From positions 5,586,001-5,650,000 of the forward strand of contig CM061231.1 in assembly GCA_030844895.1 (NCBI GenBank): DNA of 64,000 nt, in the 5' to 3' direction. Below the pieces are notes generated by a model, which ran no database searches, was not told where the DNA came from, and saw only the letters and a program-made list of their open reading frames with translations. A program made the position numbers and the translations under genes. Origin of the DNA: Ambrosia x helenae. Its lineage: Eukaryota; Streptophyta; Magnoliopsida; Asterales; Asteraceae. This document shows positions 11,703 to 22,570 of this stretch, one piece after another. Positions within the stretch are counted from its first letter, which is position 1. The number at the start of each line of letters is the position of its first letter.

Positions 11703-14700
11703 GGTCATGGGTCCTTGTTCAATTAATTAACCTATAAATTTATAACCTACCCCCTAATAAAATCATCTTTCATTTCTGAAAAATAATATACATCGTATGG
11801 ACTATTTGTACAACTTTTTTAATGCCATAAGCCGTTCAAGTAAAACAAATTTATTTTATAAGTGGTAAATTGGAATTCAAATATCTCAACTTTGACATGT
11901 TTACTGAGATTAATTTCAGCGCAGGAAATGTTTCTTATGGACTATTTCACTCCATTTCTTAGAAAAATTACATTGTAATCGCAGCACGCCTTTCGTACAT
12001 GAAGCTCGCATGTATCAGAGTCTCTTTATTTGCTGCAGCAAATTGTAACAGAAAATGAAATCATAGAAGTGAAACGGGCTTGTGTTTGACACAATTCCCT
12101 TAAACAGATTCGCGGTCTGTTCCCAGGGTACACCGGTTCATTAACAGTGGTGGTGCATGATCGGCGTCGATGTACCGATCAAAGATAGAGAGAATTTATG
12201 TTCCTAATTACCCTAGACTAGCAAGGATAAGCAGGGTGTCGAACCACGAAGAGTTTTTGGTTAGTGTTTAGCGTCAATTGATTCATGAACATATTGTAAA
12301 ATTGATTCTTTGATTGGGTTGTATAAACAAAGTAATTTGCAAAAGTAAAAACTAAATTGATTGATTTAACACAAGTAATTAAAGGATGGTCACACCAAGG
12401 ATTCAGGTTTTGCACATTCAATAAACAATCTAGTTCAATAGCACATTTATCACTACATAGACATAGTTAAGTTCACAACATTCACACATTGGATAATCAA
12501 TAGACTCTTCAATCAAACAACAATTCTTTTAACGATTCTAGACCGAATAATTTATGTTGTATGATGAGGTTATTATTAATTACCAACTCACTATCCGACG
12601 CTATCAATCAAAACACCTTGTTCTCTAATGATAAAAACCAAATAGAAGAAACAATGTTATGATGTGATCAAAATAGCAAATCTTTCAACATAGGAATGTA
12701 ATAAACACATGAAATCACCAAAAGTGTCAAGTACTTAACAATTCAAAGCAAACCCATGTCAAATGTACTTACAACTTAGATTGAATATCAAATGAATTCA
12801 AACCCTAGACCTTGATGCAACCATGAATGATTTAGCTACTCATGATGGTGTGAAATGATGATGAAATGTGAAATTCGGAAGTGAAAGACATGATTAGGAT
12901 GATAGAAAAGCTTTGTCACTCAAGTTTCTTCTTCCTTGGTTGTTCCTTGGCCTCCCTTGATGATCTCTTTTGTTTTTGGACGATTTTGATATAAAAATTC
13001 GTCATGGAACCGTCAATAACCGCTGGTAACTGCAGGTTGGCGTACTGATACTTTGGCGAGCGTACTGATACTCTGACTGCATTCACAGTTTCATGTTTTT
13101 CTTGTTTTTCTGCTGCCATACTTCAAAGATACGCCCAAAACTCAATGTAGAGTGAGAGTAAGGCTACTCTCATGAAAGTATGGCTACTCCCATGCTCGTT
13201 TTTCTCTTGTTTCCATCCTCTTGACATGTAAAGCTCATAAAACTCATGATATCTTCGCTGCAAACCTACACAACCAAAATACACACAAAGTAACCACATT
13301 CCAAGCATAATTCATAGTAAATTCATACAAAATCATGACAAAATCAATCATCAAACCATGACTCATCAGTGCACTGCCGGACTATCCCACTTGCCTGAAA
13401 AATAATCGAAGTTGGTTACTACTGTTGTGTTTCGAGTGTATGTGTATCATCAGTACTTTGCTCTCTATTTTGCAAGTCTGCATATGCAGGTTCTTATAGA
13501 AACTCAAAAAATATAGAATGTGAAACATCTCTGCTGCAATAATTATCTTCATCAAACTCTGATTAATGATAATTAATCGAGATTAATGTTAATTAATCCA
13601 AATTAATTGTCCATTTAACAGGAGGAGACAAAGAGACTGGAAGCTTCTTTTAGTTACACATTTAAAACGGGTAGTAAAAACCAGCGTCACGCGGACCCGG
13701 GATTTTCGAGTTGCATTCGTGTCCGTAGGTCGTGCGGGCGTCGCGTTGGTTCAAGGAATTTTTCTCGAATCAGACCCCCATTTTTGAAACCCTACCCTAC
13801 GCGCGCGGATAGGTGCTCAAGTATAATGTGACTAGAAAACATAATCTCTTCCATTTGGTTTCCTCTTATAAACCAACTAATTTTTCATCTCTCAACCAAT
13901 GTGGGACAAACTCACATTCACATTCCAACACTATTTCACTCCATTTACAAACTCATTTGTGAGTCTTAGAAAGCGAATGACTACTTTAGTGTAATTCGCC
14001 ACTCATGGTTAAAAAAAAGTGAAAATTCTAACATGAAAATCACAAGAAATTGAAAATTACATTTTTAAGTTATTTCAATACACATGTAGTTGTAAAATAA
14101 GTAAATTTTGTGTTTTATGTAGATGTATGTGTGTGCAAATATTTATCTATTTATTATTGCATGTTATTAGGCTTAAACAATTTTTTATTTTTTTTAAAGA
14201 TCAACTTTGTTCAAACAAAAGCGACCCCACTGTATACATCATCTCAAAATTTACTTCTCAAACACATGTAAAGTATAAAAACACTAAAAAAGTGGGGCAG
14301 ATTGAAACAATTCTAAAGATTCATTTAGCAGGAGAGAGAAATGAATTAGAAGGAAGTGAGGAGTTTTAAAAACCACATCTACCTATATAAGACCTATATA
14401 AGACTATCGGGGGGGGGGGGTGTCACATGGATTTTTTTTTTAATTTTCTTTTTAAACTAATAAAAAACACATTTTTAATAAAAAAACATAATTAAAATCA
14501 TTATAATTATAATTAATAATAAACTAAAAACTAAAAATTAAAAAAAAACATGAAATAAAAAAATACATGAAGTAGAAAAAAAATACATAAACGAAAAAAA
14601 ATACATGAACCAAATATGTTTTTAATTATCGTCGGATTCATAATGTCTTGATAGACTCCAAATATGATCAACCAAATCCGACGTTGTTTTGTTGTATTGC

Positions 14701-15294
14701 AAGATTTGTTATTTGTTAAGTTTCATTTTGCTTTGATCAACTGTTGTATTTTGTTAATTGTATCTACATATTGAGTTAGAAATATGAGAATAAGTAGATT
14801 TTGTAACTCTAAGTATTTTTTTTTAATATCAGTGCAAATACAACGATCCTACATTCTCGGTTTTTTTTTTAAAGTTTATTTATTTTAAAGAAATTTTCAT
14901 TAAACCAAAGACAAACCAATTACAAGTGATACGTAGGTAAACGGGCCACAAGTTGCGCCGCTACCCCTTTTTGTATTGCAAAACCTACTCTATTGAAAAT
15001 AAAACATTGGCCCTTAGCATTTTTTAACAACAATCTAATATTTTATAACTATAAGTATTTTTAATTGCATTTTTTATGTAACTATCTTCCCGCGCTCCCC
15101 GGGTAGTGTGATTATGTCTTGGGTCTAACGTGCACCCACTCGGCGGGCCGTCATATATGCTTGTGTTGTTAGTGGCGCGTCGCTGGTTTGTGGGTTGTGG
15201 TCCGGCCTTGTTAGCTTCTAATGTTGTTTGGAGACGACAAAGACGCCCCTGCGTCTAAGCTCTTGGATTAAACTAACATTTACTGGATAGCATC
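11703..15294. other. Long gene-free stretch with repeat-like blocks
   Basis: No supported coding region. The block 12,100-13,370 looks like degenerate transposon sequence but has no recognisable domain. 13,670-13,810 is unusually GC-rich (CACGCGGACCCGGGATTTTC). A run of ten or more G lies at about 14,410, and 14,430-14,640 is extremely A-rich. Confidence 0.35.
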
Positions 15295-15655
15295 TATGGT
15301 TGTTGAGATGATCATAAAATACAATGGGCGCAGAAAAGGTTTGAATTAAATCTTTGACTTTTGTGGGTCAAATTTGAACAAGTTGCCAACATAATTGATG
15401 GAAATTGTTTTGATAATTTTAGGATTTTGATTACCTGACTAAACGATATGAGAGTTTATGTTTGAACAGAAAAAAATTGGCGAAAAATAACAACGGATTT
15501 TATATCGATTTTGAGTTGGAAATTGGATTTGTTTGACCTGAAAGTCAAAGTGTATGGACTTATGCAGGTAACTACAATGAAAAAGCGTCAAGTTTCCATT
15601 TTTCGATACTAATAGCGGCTACCCTGCATCGTATTGAAGAACTACACCAATATGC
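15295..15655 (+). pseudogene. Broken paralogue of the octapeptide-repeat gene, 3' part only
   Basis: Three pieces match the 3' half of the 9.7-11.1 kb gene in order. 15,300-15,340 (VVEMIIKYNGRRK, ending with a donor) matches exon 3. 15,470-15,567 (ending SWKLDLFDLKVKVYGLMQ, followed by GTAACT) matches exon 4. 15,600-15,650 (TAATAGCGGCTACCCTGCAT) matches exon 5 but with frame damage. The 5' part with the octapeptide repeats is absent. In this copy the exon 4 reading frame is open and its phase fits exon 3, so it shows what the other copy lost. No function is assigned. Confidence 0.55.
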
Positions 15656-15796
15656 ATTGTAAAGTTGTACAGTATAACATGAAAACCGGGTGTAGTAACT
15701 GGAGATTACAAAAACAACCCTTGACATAGACTCTTGTAACAGCTCATACAACTTATAGTTCTTTCATGTTCAATTGCTTACAAGAGTATAATTTTT

Positions 15797-18700
15797 TTAA
15801 AGATTAGAGGAATCCCAGCTTGCATAAACAGCCCCTATGATTTTCTCATGTAAGTTCACTCCTGAACACGCAACGATCCCCCGATCGAGACCTTCAAGAT
15901 ACACTCCTTTTGAGAAATCCAATGGCCGGCCGCCAGCATCCGTCACAACCCCACCAGCTTCCTCCACAATCACCACCCCTGCAGCATGATCCCATATCTT
16001 TTCTTTATATCCAGCTTTTGCAAACTTCATGTATATCTCTGCATCTCCACGCGCGATTGCTGCATATTTTACCATGCTATAAACACGCAACGGTTGCTTT
16101 CTGCAATAAGATAACAAAAAGAAGCATTTTTTATGTTAAAGAGATGAGGAAACATTAGGGTGTCAAAGTAGTGAGGTTGGATCAGTTGCTTTCCAGGTCA
16201 AAACGGGCCATTTTTGTATGGGTCGGGTTTAATTTATCAGAAACACATTTTGTCCTTGTCTTTAAATCTTTTTAAATATACATACATTATATGTTTGACG
16301 ATCAACAAAATATTTTAATAAAACAATTTTAGGATGCTTTAATCATTAAAAAAAACACATGGTGCGAATTTCAACTGTTTGACCCTTGCGACTCATTTGA
16401 CCCGTTCGAGATAAAACATAACCCAAGCCAACTTATTCTATATAAACGGGTCAATACTTGGAGATGGTTAGAGTTAGCTCACCTAAGCCCTACTCTGTGA
16501 GCAATTCCCGCACTATAAGAATGGTTAGAGTTAGCTTTCTCGACTGGTTCACAAAATGTAGCCATTACAGGATTATCAATGGAAGAAACCCGTATAATGC
16601 TAGCCGAATTGGGCCATTCGAGTGACCCGTCACCCTGAACCAGTGGCTGCATCCAAGCTTGACCACTACCTTTGCTAGTGTACATAACACACCCTTCTTG
16701 CCATAAACCCGACTGTACCACACTTGAATTATTAACCAATTTCCTTTTACTCGAATAATTAGGGCACCCGAGAACCCCAACGACAACCTGCCCATTTTCA
16801 ATCAATGCAAGCGCCACAGCATACTGGTCGCCACGCACAAACCCGAGGGTTCCATCAACAGGGTCAAGGACCCAATGTCTTCCAACCGGACCACCAGTTG
16901 AATTGCAGCGGCTAATGGCATCAAGAACTTGTGAACCCCAAGAGGTGTCGCTGGACCCTTGAGACCGAACCGGGGTGCCATGGCTAAAGTTTCGTTCACG
17001 GTTGCAACCACTGATGCCAATAAACTTGTTGCAGTGTCATCAGAGAGCGCTTGTGCGTCTTCTTCTGCAACAATCGAGACGTTTTCTCTACCGAACGATT
17101 CTGATAGCATCCAGCTAATCATTGCTTGTACACTCCAATCTGTTTTATGCATATGGGTCAATATCATATTTCAAGTCCCGATCGGTTATTAACAAAACAC
17201 AAACGCCAATGGAATAAGCTCTCCAATTTATTGATCAAAGGAAAATAACTCAAAACCTTCAACCTATACACCAACCATCTGCTATGTTGATGTTTATATA
17301 GACTATACAATTTGAATCCTACTATGAATCTAAGTCTATAAGATAATTATAATACAACTCATCATAATTATCTATAACAAAACAGATAAGAAACTAATTT
17401 AAACTTTATCCTAATCAGTCCCTTAACTTCTGGATATCCCATATGCTCGGGTTTGGGTCACCGCCCATGTGCTCGGGTCGGGAATTATTAATCGAGCCCA
17501 ACAATCACCCCCCTAATTTCCGACTCCAATCAGAGAGGTCTTCAACTCCAAGTAACTCCCGCATTTCCTTAAACTTGATTCTTGCGAGGGCCTTTGTTAG
17601 GATATCCGCTCGTTGCTTGTCACTTCTAACATGCTCGACTTTCACTTGATCCCGCTCAACACATTCTCGAATAAAGTGATACCTGGTTTTAATATGCTTG
17701 CTCTTTCGATGAAACACTGGATTCTTCATAAGTGCGATCGCCGAAGAATTATCTACTTTCAACAATACTTGTTGTAGAGATCGTCCCGTTATCTCAGTCA
17801 ACAATTCACTTAACCAAAGTGCTTGACAACCAGCTGCTGTAGCTGCCATATACTCTGCTTCGCACGACGAAAGAGCTACCGTTTGCTGTTTTTGGGAACA
17901 CCACGTTATCGGACAATTTCCATAATAAAACACGTGACCTGTGGTGCTCCGTCCGTCATCCTCATCCACATTGTGGCTGCTATCACTGAACCCATTCAGC
18001 TCCTTGGTTCCGTCCCTATGATATTTAATACCATAGTTCATGGTTCCACGTATGTACCTGAGAATCTGTTTAATCGCAGCAGTATGCGATTGCTTCGGAG
18101 TCTGCATGTATCGGCTAACCATCCCAACAGAGAAAGCTAAGTCAGGTCTTGTATGGACTAAGTACCTTAGACAACCTACTTGTCGCCTGAAACTTGTTGC
18201 ATCAACGTCTTCACCATCTTCATCCTTAGTGAGTTTCAGTCCCGGCTCCATGGGACATTGTGACGGATTACAAGTATCCATACCTGCTTCCTTCAAAATC
18301 TTGCTTGCATAACTCCCTTGCTTGATCATAATGCCTGAGCTATCTTGGCATACTTCAATTCCTAGGTAATATGTTAATTTACCCAAGTCACTCATCTCGA
18401 ATTTATTTGACATTTGTCGCTTAAATTCATTAATTTCGTCTTTCTTTGTACCAGTCACAATGAGATCATCAACGTACACCCCAATGATAAGACGAGCATT
18501 CGAAGTAGCTCGTGTATACACGGCTTGATCCTGGAAGCATCGAGTAAACTTTAACTGCTTCAGTGTCTCGTCCAACTTAGCATTCCAAGCTCTTGGAGCT
18601 TGCTTCAAACCGTATAGCGCCTTCCTGAGTTTATAAACCTTTTGTTCTTGCCCTTTCTTCTCGAACCCGGCTGGTTGAGAGACATATACTTGTTCCTTTA

Positions 18701-21700
18701 AGTCACCATGCAAAAACGCAGATTTAACATCCAAGTGATGTACCTCCCATCCTTCGGAAGCCGCAATCGAAATAAGTAGCCGGACCGTTTCAATACGAGT
18801 AACTGGCGCGAAGACTTCGTCATAATCAGTTCCGTATTGCTGAACATATCCTTTCGCCACCAACCGTGCTTTGTATTTATTTAAAGATCCATCTGCATTG
18901 CGCTTCACTTTGAACACCCACTTAAGGCCTATTGGTTTGGACCCGACTGGCAAATCTGTGAGATGCCAAGTATTATTCTTCTCAATTGATTCCATCTCAG
19001 CCTTCATTGCCTTTATCCAATTCTTATCTTGAGCCGCCTCCTGGTAACTTTTTGGCTCATCATCCATTAACAACAAGTAATTCTCTTCCACTTGTAGAAC
19101 ATAATCGTTAAGCCGCTTCGGAACCTGTTTTGGACGTGCACTCCTTCTCGGTGTGTTATGAACCTGTCCAATATTACCAGCTTGAACATTGTGATCTGGA
19201 GAGTTCAGCAGAGGGCTGTTCGGATTCTGCTCGGGGCTGTTTTCGGGGCTGCTCGGATGGGCCGAAGCTGATCCAGGATTATTATTCTCGAGCTGGTCAG
19301 TTTCGGCTTCACATTCTGCTGCTGTCTCTTCGTTTCCAGCATCATATTCATCTTCGAACTCCACCACAAATGACTCCCATTTATTTCCAGCTATCTCTTG
19401 GTTCAGCCCATTCCATCTCCACCCCTTTTCTTCATTAAACTCGACGTTACGACCAATAATTATTTCTCTTTTTACTGGATCATAAAGTCGGTGTGCAATG
19501 GTTCCTTCGGTAGACTCGGTTCCAAGATAGACTAATCTTGTGCCTCGATCATCCAATTTTGAAAGTTTCTTATTCTGCATCTTGTTATAGGCTAAACAAC
19601 CAAAAACTTTCAAGTGTTCCAAATTGGGCTTAACTCCCTTATATGCCTCATAAGGAGTCTTGTTCTTCACTGCTCGGGTGATGACGCGATTCAACACATA
19701 TGTCGCATGTCGAATTGCCTCACCCCACATATATGCTGGAACATTCATGGCCTTTAATAAGGAGCGTGTGGTCCCTAGAATCGTCCGATTGCGACGCTCG
19801 ACAACACCGTTTTGTTGTGGCGTATACGGTGCAGTGAGTTGTCGCTTTATCCCCTCATCTTCACAAAACTTGTTGAATTCTCGGGATGTGAACTCTCCTC
19901 CCCTATCGGTCCGTAAACACTTTATCTTGACCTCATCAGTCTCAACACTTTTCTTGAACTTCTTGAATGTTTCAAATGCTTCGCTTTTTAGCTTCAACAT
20001 ATGCGTCCACATGTACCTGCTAAAATCATCGACCAAAAGAAACATATATTTGTTACCAGTTAGTGTTGGTGGAGAGATCGGACCACACAAATCTCCATGT
20101 ATTAACTCGAGTGGTCTACTTGCTCGAAAGACACCCTCTCCCCGAAAGGGTTTCTGAGCCTGCTTCCCAAGCACACACGCATCACAAATCTGACTCGGCT
20201 TGTTTATCTTTGGAAGTCCTCGAGTTAAACCTTTGCTTGCCATTGTTTTTAGGTTGTCGAAGTTTACGTGTCCCAACCTTGCATGCCACACCCAAGCCTC
20301 ATCCGTTAGACTTGCTAGTAGACATCTTGGTGCGCCTGGCTTGATCTTAATCTTGTACATACGGTTGCTTGTTTTTCGAACCTTCATAATGACACGACCT
20401 CCCTTGTCGTATAGCCATAGATGCTCGTTCTTCATCCACACCCCGCATCCATTCTCGGTTGCTTGCCCAAGACTAAAAATATTGCACCTAAGATTAGGGA
20501 TATAATAAACATTTGTCACTAACCTTTGTTCTCCGTTCTTGCACTCTAGCAGAATCGTCCCTTTTCCTTTTATTTCTACAACCGAGCCATCACCGAATCT
20601 GACCCGTCCATACACATCTTTATTCAGCTCAACAAAGTAGGAGTAATCACCCGACATGTGATTACTTGCCCCGTTATCAAGATACCAGGTACCATCTTCC
20701 TTCGTGTCGTCTTGATATTTCTTAGGCTTTACCCGTTCTTCCTTCAAACAAATTTGATCTTCTTCAACTTGAGTCATAAGCAATGTGTTGGGTTCTTCTT
20801 CTGTTGCTTCGGTTAAGTTTGCTTCGGTTGTTTTCTTACGTTCGGGGCAAACCGATGCAAAGTGTCCATATTTATCGCAGCGAAAACATTGGACATCTGA
20901 GCGATCTTTGCCTTTTGCTTTTTCTCGGTTGTTGGATCGGTGGTGAGAGGATCCTCCTGACCCGTAACTTCCTTTTCCTCGACCCCGTCCTCTTCCATTT
21001 GTTCCCGAATTTCCACGTCCCTTACCCTTGTATTGTTCGGCTCCTTTTGATGAAGATTCACAGCTTCCAAATAACAACTTTCCTTGGTTATCCACAACAG
21101 TCTCGGCTCCTTTTATACGTTCCTCGAAGGTTTTTAATCTTCCAACTGCTTCATGAAACGACATAGTTTTCAGATCCGCAAATTGCTCAATTGAAGCAAC
21201 TATGGAAATAAACTTGGGTGGTACCGATCCGAGCATCTTCCGAACCAGCTTCTTGTCATCTATGATGCATCCGAGGGTGGCTGATTTTGAAACCAACTGG
21301 CTTAGTCTTCCAGCAAAGTCGTCTACCGATTCTCCTTCTTTCATCTTCATCGACTCAAACTCAGCTTGTACTGTTTCAACTCTTGCTTCCCTGACTCGTT
21401 CTGCCCCGACATATCGCGTCTTCAGAGCATCCCAAATCTCTTTTGCAGTCACCAGCTGGGAAACTTGGAGAACAAGTTCTTCAGGAATCGCCTGAAACAA
21501 CAAGGCTACTGCCATATGATCTTTCTTGGCTTCAATCGGGTTCTCAGATGTGGGTTCAACTGCTTCTAATATTCCATGTACTCGGAATATAGATTTGATT
21601 CTTATTGCCCAGGTGTTGTAGTTAACAGAATTTAACACCGGACACTGGAGGGTCGGGCTGCTATCCTTTGCAGGTACGGTGACAAGAGGTGGCTGACCGT

Positions 21701-22570
21701 CTGCCATTACACCTCCTCCTCGCTTCTGTCTCTGGTACGTTACAGTGATCGGTGATCCGGGCGGGGACTGATCCAGTCCTTCGGCTGCAACTTCTGATCC
21801 GGCTGATCAGATTCTTGCAGGTAGCTTATATACGCAGCAGGGGCTTGAAGTTGGCTCTGATACCAATTCAAGTCCCGATCGGTTATTAACAAAACACAAA
21901 CGCCAATGGAATAAGCTCTCCAATTTATTGATCAAAGGAAAATAACTCAAAACCTTCAACCTATACACCAACCATCTGCTATGTTGATGTTTATATAGAC
22001 TATACAATTTGAATCCTACTATGAATCTAAGTCTATAAGATAATTATAATACAACTCATCATAATTATCTATAACAAAACAGATAAGAAACTAATTTAAA
22101 CTTTATCCTAATCAGTCCCTTAACTTCTGGATATCCCATATGCTCGGGTTTGGGTCACCGCCCATGTGCTCGGGTCGGGAATTATTAATCGAGCCCAACA
22201 ATATTCGTATTAATTAAACTTTACGGGCCTACCAACCCCTCAACAAAAAGAAAATTAGGAATGCCATTGTGTCATGGGTAATATAGTTTCCATTATTAAA
22301 ATTCACTTTACCATAAATATGTATGTTAAATTGAGAAATTAGAAGTGTCAATTTTAAGATTATTAAAAAAATTAATAATAACAACAAAAGAATAAACTTA
22401 CCGGCGACAGTGACAGGAGAATCATCATCTTTGGAAAAAACATGATCAGGACTTGGACCAACCGAACCCATTTGCAGCTTCTGACATAAACAACAAGCCA
22501 TTTGCACAATTCTTACACCCACTTGTAATTCTTTACCATACCTGCACTTGGAATATTCAATACCCTCCAT
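15797..22570 (-). CDS. SAL/AHL-type 3'(2'),5'-bisphosphate nucleotidase, interrupted and frameshifted
   Basis: Exons run from ATG at 22,570: 22,570-22,402, 17,139-16,483 and 16,100-15,797, all with GT-AG borders. The lengths sum to 377 codons once one missing base is allowed for. The family removes a phosphate from 3'-phosphoadenosine 5'-phosphate (PAP), a by-product of sulfation. The protein keeps the Mg-binding WVLDPVDGTLGF motif, the second family motif WDHAAGVVIVEEAGG, SKDDDSPVTVADWS across the exon 1/2 joint, and a C-terminus like Arabidopsis AHL (HIGAVYASW-type ending). No obvious transit peptide is seen. Oddities: a one-base deletion after CTTGGG at about 16,946 separates the first part of exon 2 from the catalytic motif, and intron 1 (17,140-22,401) contains a complete copia element in the same orientation. 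Without the insertion intron 1 would be about 230 bases. If the deletion is real the gene is dead. Confidence 0.85.
17171..17503 (-). repeat. 3' LTR of the copia element
   Basis: 333 bases. Minus-strand ends are TGTTGGGC and GGGACTTGA, so the terminus is TG...GA instead of the canonical TG...CA. The other LTR has the same ends, so this is the element's own feature. Confidence 0.95.
17505..21707 (-). CDS. Copia Gag-Pol polyprotein, 1400 aa, intact
   Basis: One uninterrupted frame encodes all copia functions in the diagnostic order with integrase before reverse transcriptase. Gag (UBN2-like) covers about residues 20-205. A zinc knuckle CFRCDKYGHFASVC is near 275. The aspartic protease DNGASNHM is near 345. 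The GAG-pre-integrase WHARLGHVNF is near 475. The integrase core has HGDLCG near 538, RTDRGGEF near 600 and NGVVERRNR near 635 (the D, D, E residues). Reverse transcriptase covers about 915-1155 with HLDVKSAFLHG and YVDDL. RNase H has SDSSHNVDEDDGRSTTG and SSCEAEYMA. All catalytic residues I know for these domains are present. The protease and gag style suggest the Ivana/Oryco lineage, but this is a tentative placement. The start ATG lies about 160 bases after the 5' LTR. Confidence 0.96.
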   Translation of the reverse strand: MADGQPPLVTVPAKDSSPTLQCPVLNSVNYNTWAIRIKSIFRVHGILEAVEPTSENPIEAKKDHMAVALLFQAIPEELVLQVSQLVTAKEIWDALKTRYVGAERVREARVETVQAEFESMKMKEGESVDDFAGRLSQLVSKSATLGCIIDDKKLVRKMLGSVPPKFISIVASIEQFADLKTMSFHEAVGRLKTFEERIKGAETVVDNQGKLLFGSCESSSKGAEQYKGKGRGNSGTNGRGRGRGKGSYGSGGSSHHRSNNREKAKGKDRSDVQCFRCDKYGHFASVCPERKKTTEANLTEATEEEPNTLLMTQVEEDQICLKEERVKPKKYQDDTKEDGTWYLDNGASNHMSGDYSYFVELNKDVYGRVRFGDGSVVEIKGKGTILLECKNGEQRLVTNVYYIPNLRCNIFSLGQATENGCGVWMKNEHLWLYDKGGRVIMKVRKTSNRMYKIKIKPGAPRCLLASLTDEAWVWHARLGHVNFDNLKTMASKGLTRGLPKINKPSQICDACVLGKQAQKPFRGEGVFRASRPLELIHGDLCGPISPPTLTGNKYMFLLVDDFSRYMWTHMLKLKSEAFETFKKFKKSVETDEVKIKCLRTDRGGEFTSREFNKFCEDEGIKRQLTAPYTPQQNGVVERRNRTILGTTRSLLKAMNVPAYMWGEAIRHATYVLNRVITRAVKNKTPYEAYKGVKPNLEHLKVFGCLAYNKMQNKKLSKLDDRGTRLVYLGTESTEGTIAHRLYDPVKREIIIGRNVEFNEEKGWRWNGLNQEIAGNKWESFVVEFEDEYDAGNEETAAECEAETDQLENNNPGSASAHPSSPENSPEQNPNSPLLNSPDHNVQAGNIGQVHNTPRRSARPKQVPKRLNDYVLQVEENYLLLMDDEPKSYQEAAQDKNWIKAMKAEMESIEKNNTWHLTDLPVGSKPIGLKWVFKVKRNADGSLNKYKARLVAKGYVQQYGTDYDEVFAPVTRIETVRLLISIAASEGWEVHHLDVKSAFLHGDLKEQVYVSQPAGFEKKGQEQKVYKLRKALYGLKQAPRAWNAKLDETLKQLKFTRCFQDQAVYTRATSNARLIIGVYVDDLIVTGTKKDEINEFKRQMSNKFEMSDLGKLTYYLGIEVCQDSSGIMIKQGSYASKILKEAGMDTCNPSQCPMEPGLKLTKDEDGEDVDATSFRRQVGCLRYLVHTRPDLAFSVGMVSRYMQTPKQSHTAAIKQILRYIRGTMNYGIKYHRDGTKELNGFSDSSHNVDEDDGRSTTGHVFYYGNCPITWCSQKQQTVALSSCEAEYMAATAAGCQALWLSELLTEITGRSLQQVLLKVDNSSAIALMKNPVFHRKSKHIKTRYHFIRECVERDQVKVEHVRSDKQRADILTKALARIKFKEMRELLGVEDLSDWSRKLGG
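21853..21865 (-). promoter_or_regulatory. Copia primer-binding site (initiator tRNA-Met)
   Basis: The minus strand reads TGGTATCAGAGCC two bases inside the 5' LTR. It is where the tRNA primes minus-strand cDNA. Confidence 0.9.
21868..22200 (-). repeat. 5' LTR of the copia element
   Basis: 333 bases, identical by eye to 17,171-17,503. It is expected to carry the element promoter. Confidence 0.95.

Larger units (their letters stand above)
17166..22205 (-). mobile_element. Complete young Ty1/copia LTR retrotransposon
   Basis: The element spans 17,171-22,200 (5,030 bases), flanked by the target duplication ATATT at 17,166-17,170 and 22,201-22,205. The LTRs are 333 bases each (17,171-17,503 and 21,868-22,200) and I found no difference when reading them side by side. 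The primer-binding site TGGTATCAGAGCC (minus strand, 21,865-21,853) is complementary to initiator tRNA-Met. A polypurine tract lies just inside the 3' LTR (17,504-17,516). The polyprotein is uninterrupted. Identical LTRs, an intact ORF and an exact target duplication all indicate a recent insertion. It sits in intron 1 of the nucleotidase gene, in the sense direction, so its LTR poly(A) signal could truncate the host transcript. Confidence 0.97.

Noticed and set aside
19660..21166. Several plus-strand frames of 90-165 codons
   Set aside because: They lie opposite the intact copia polyprotein on the minus strand.
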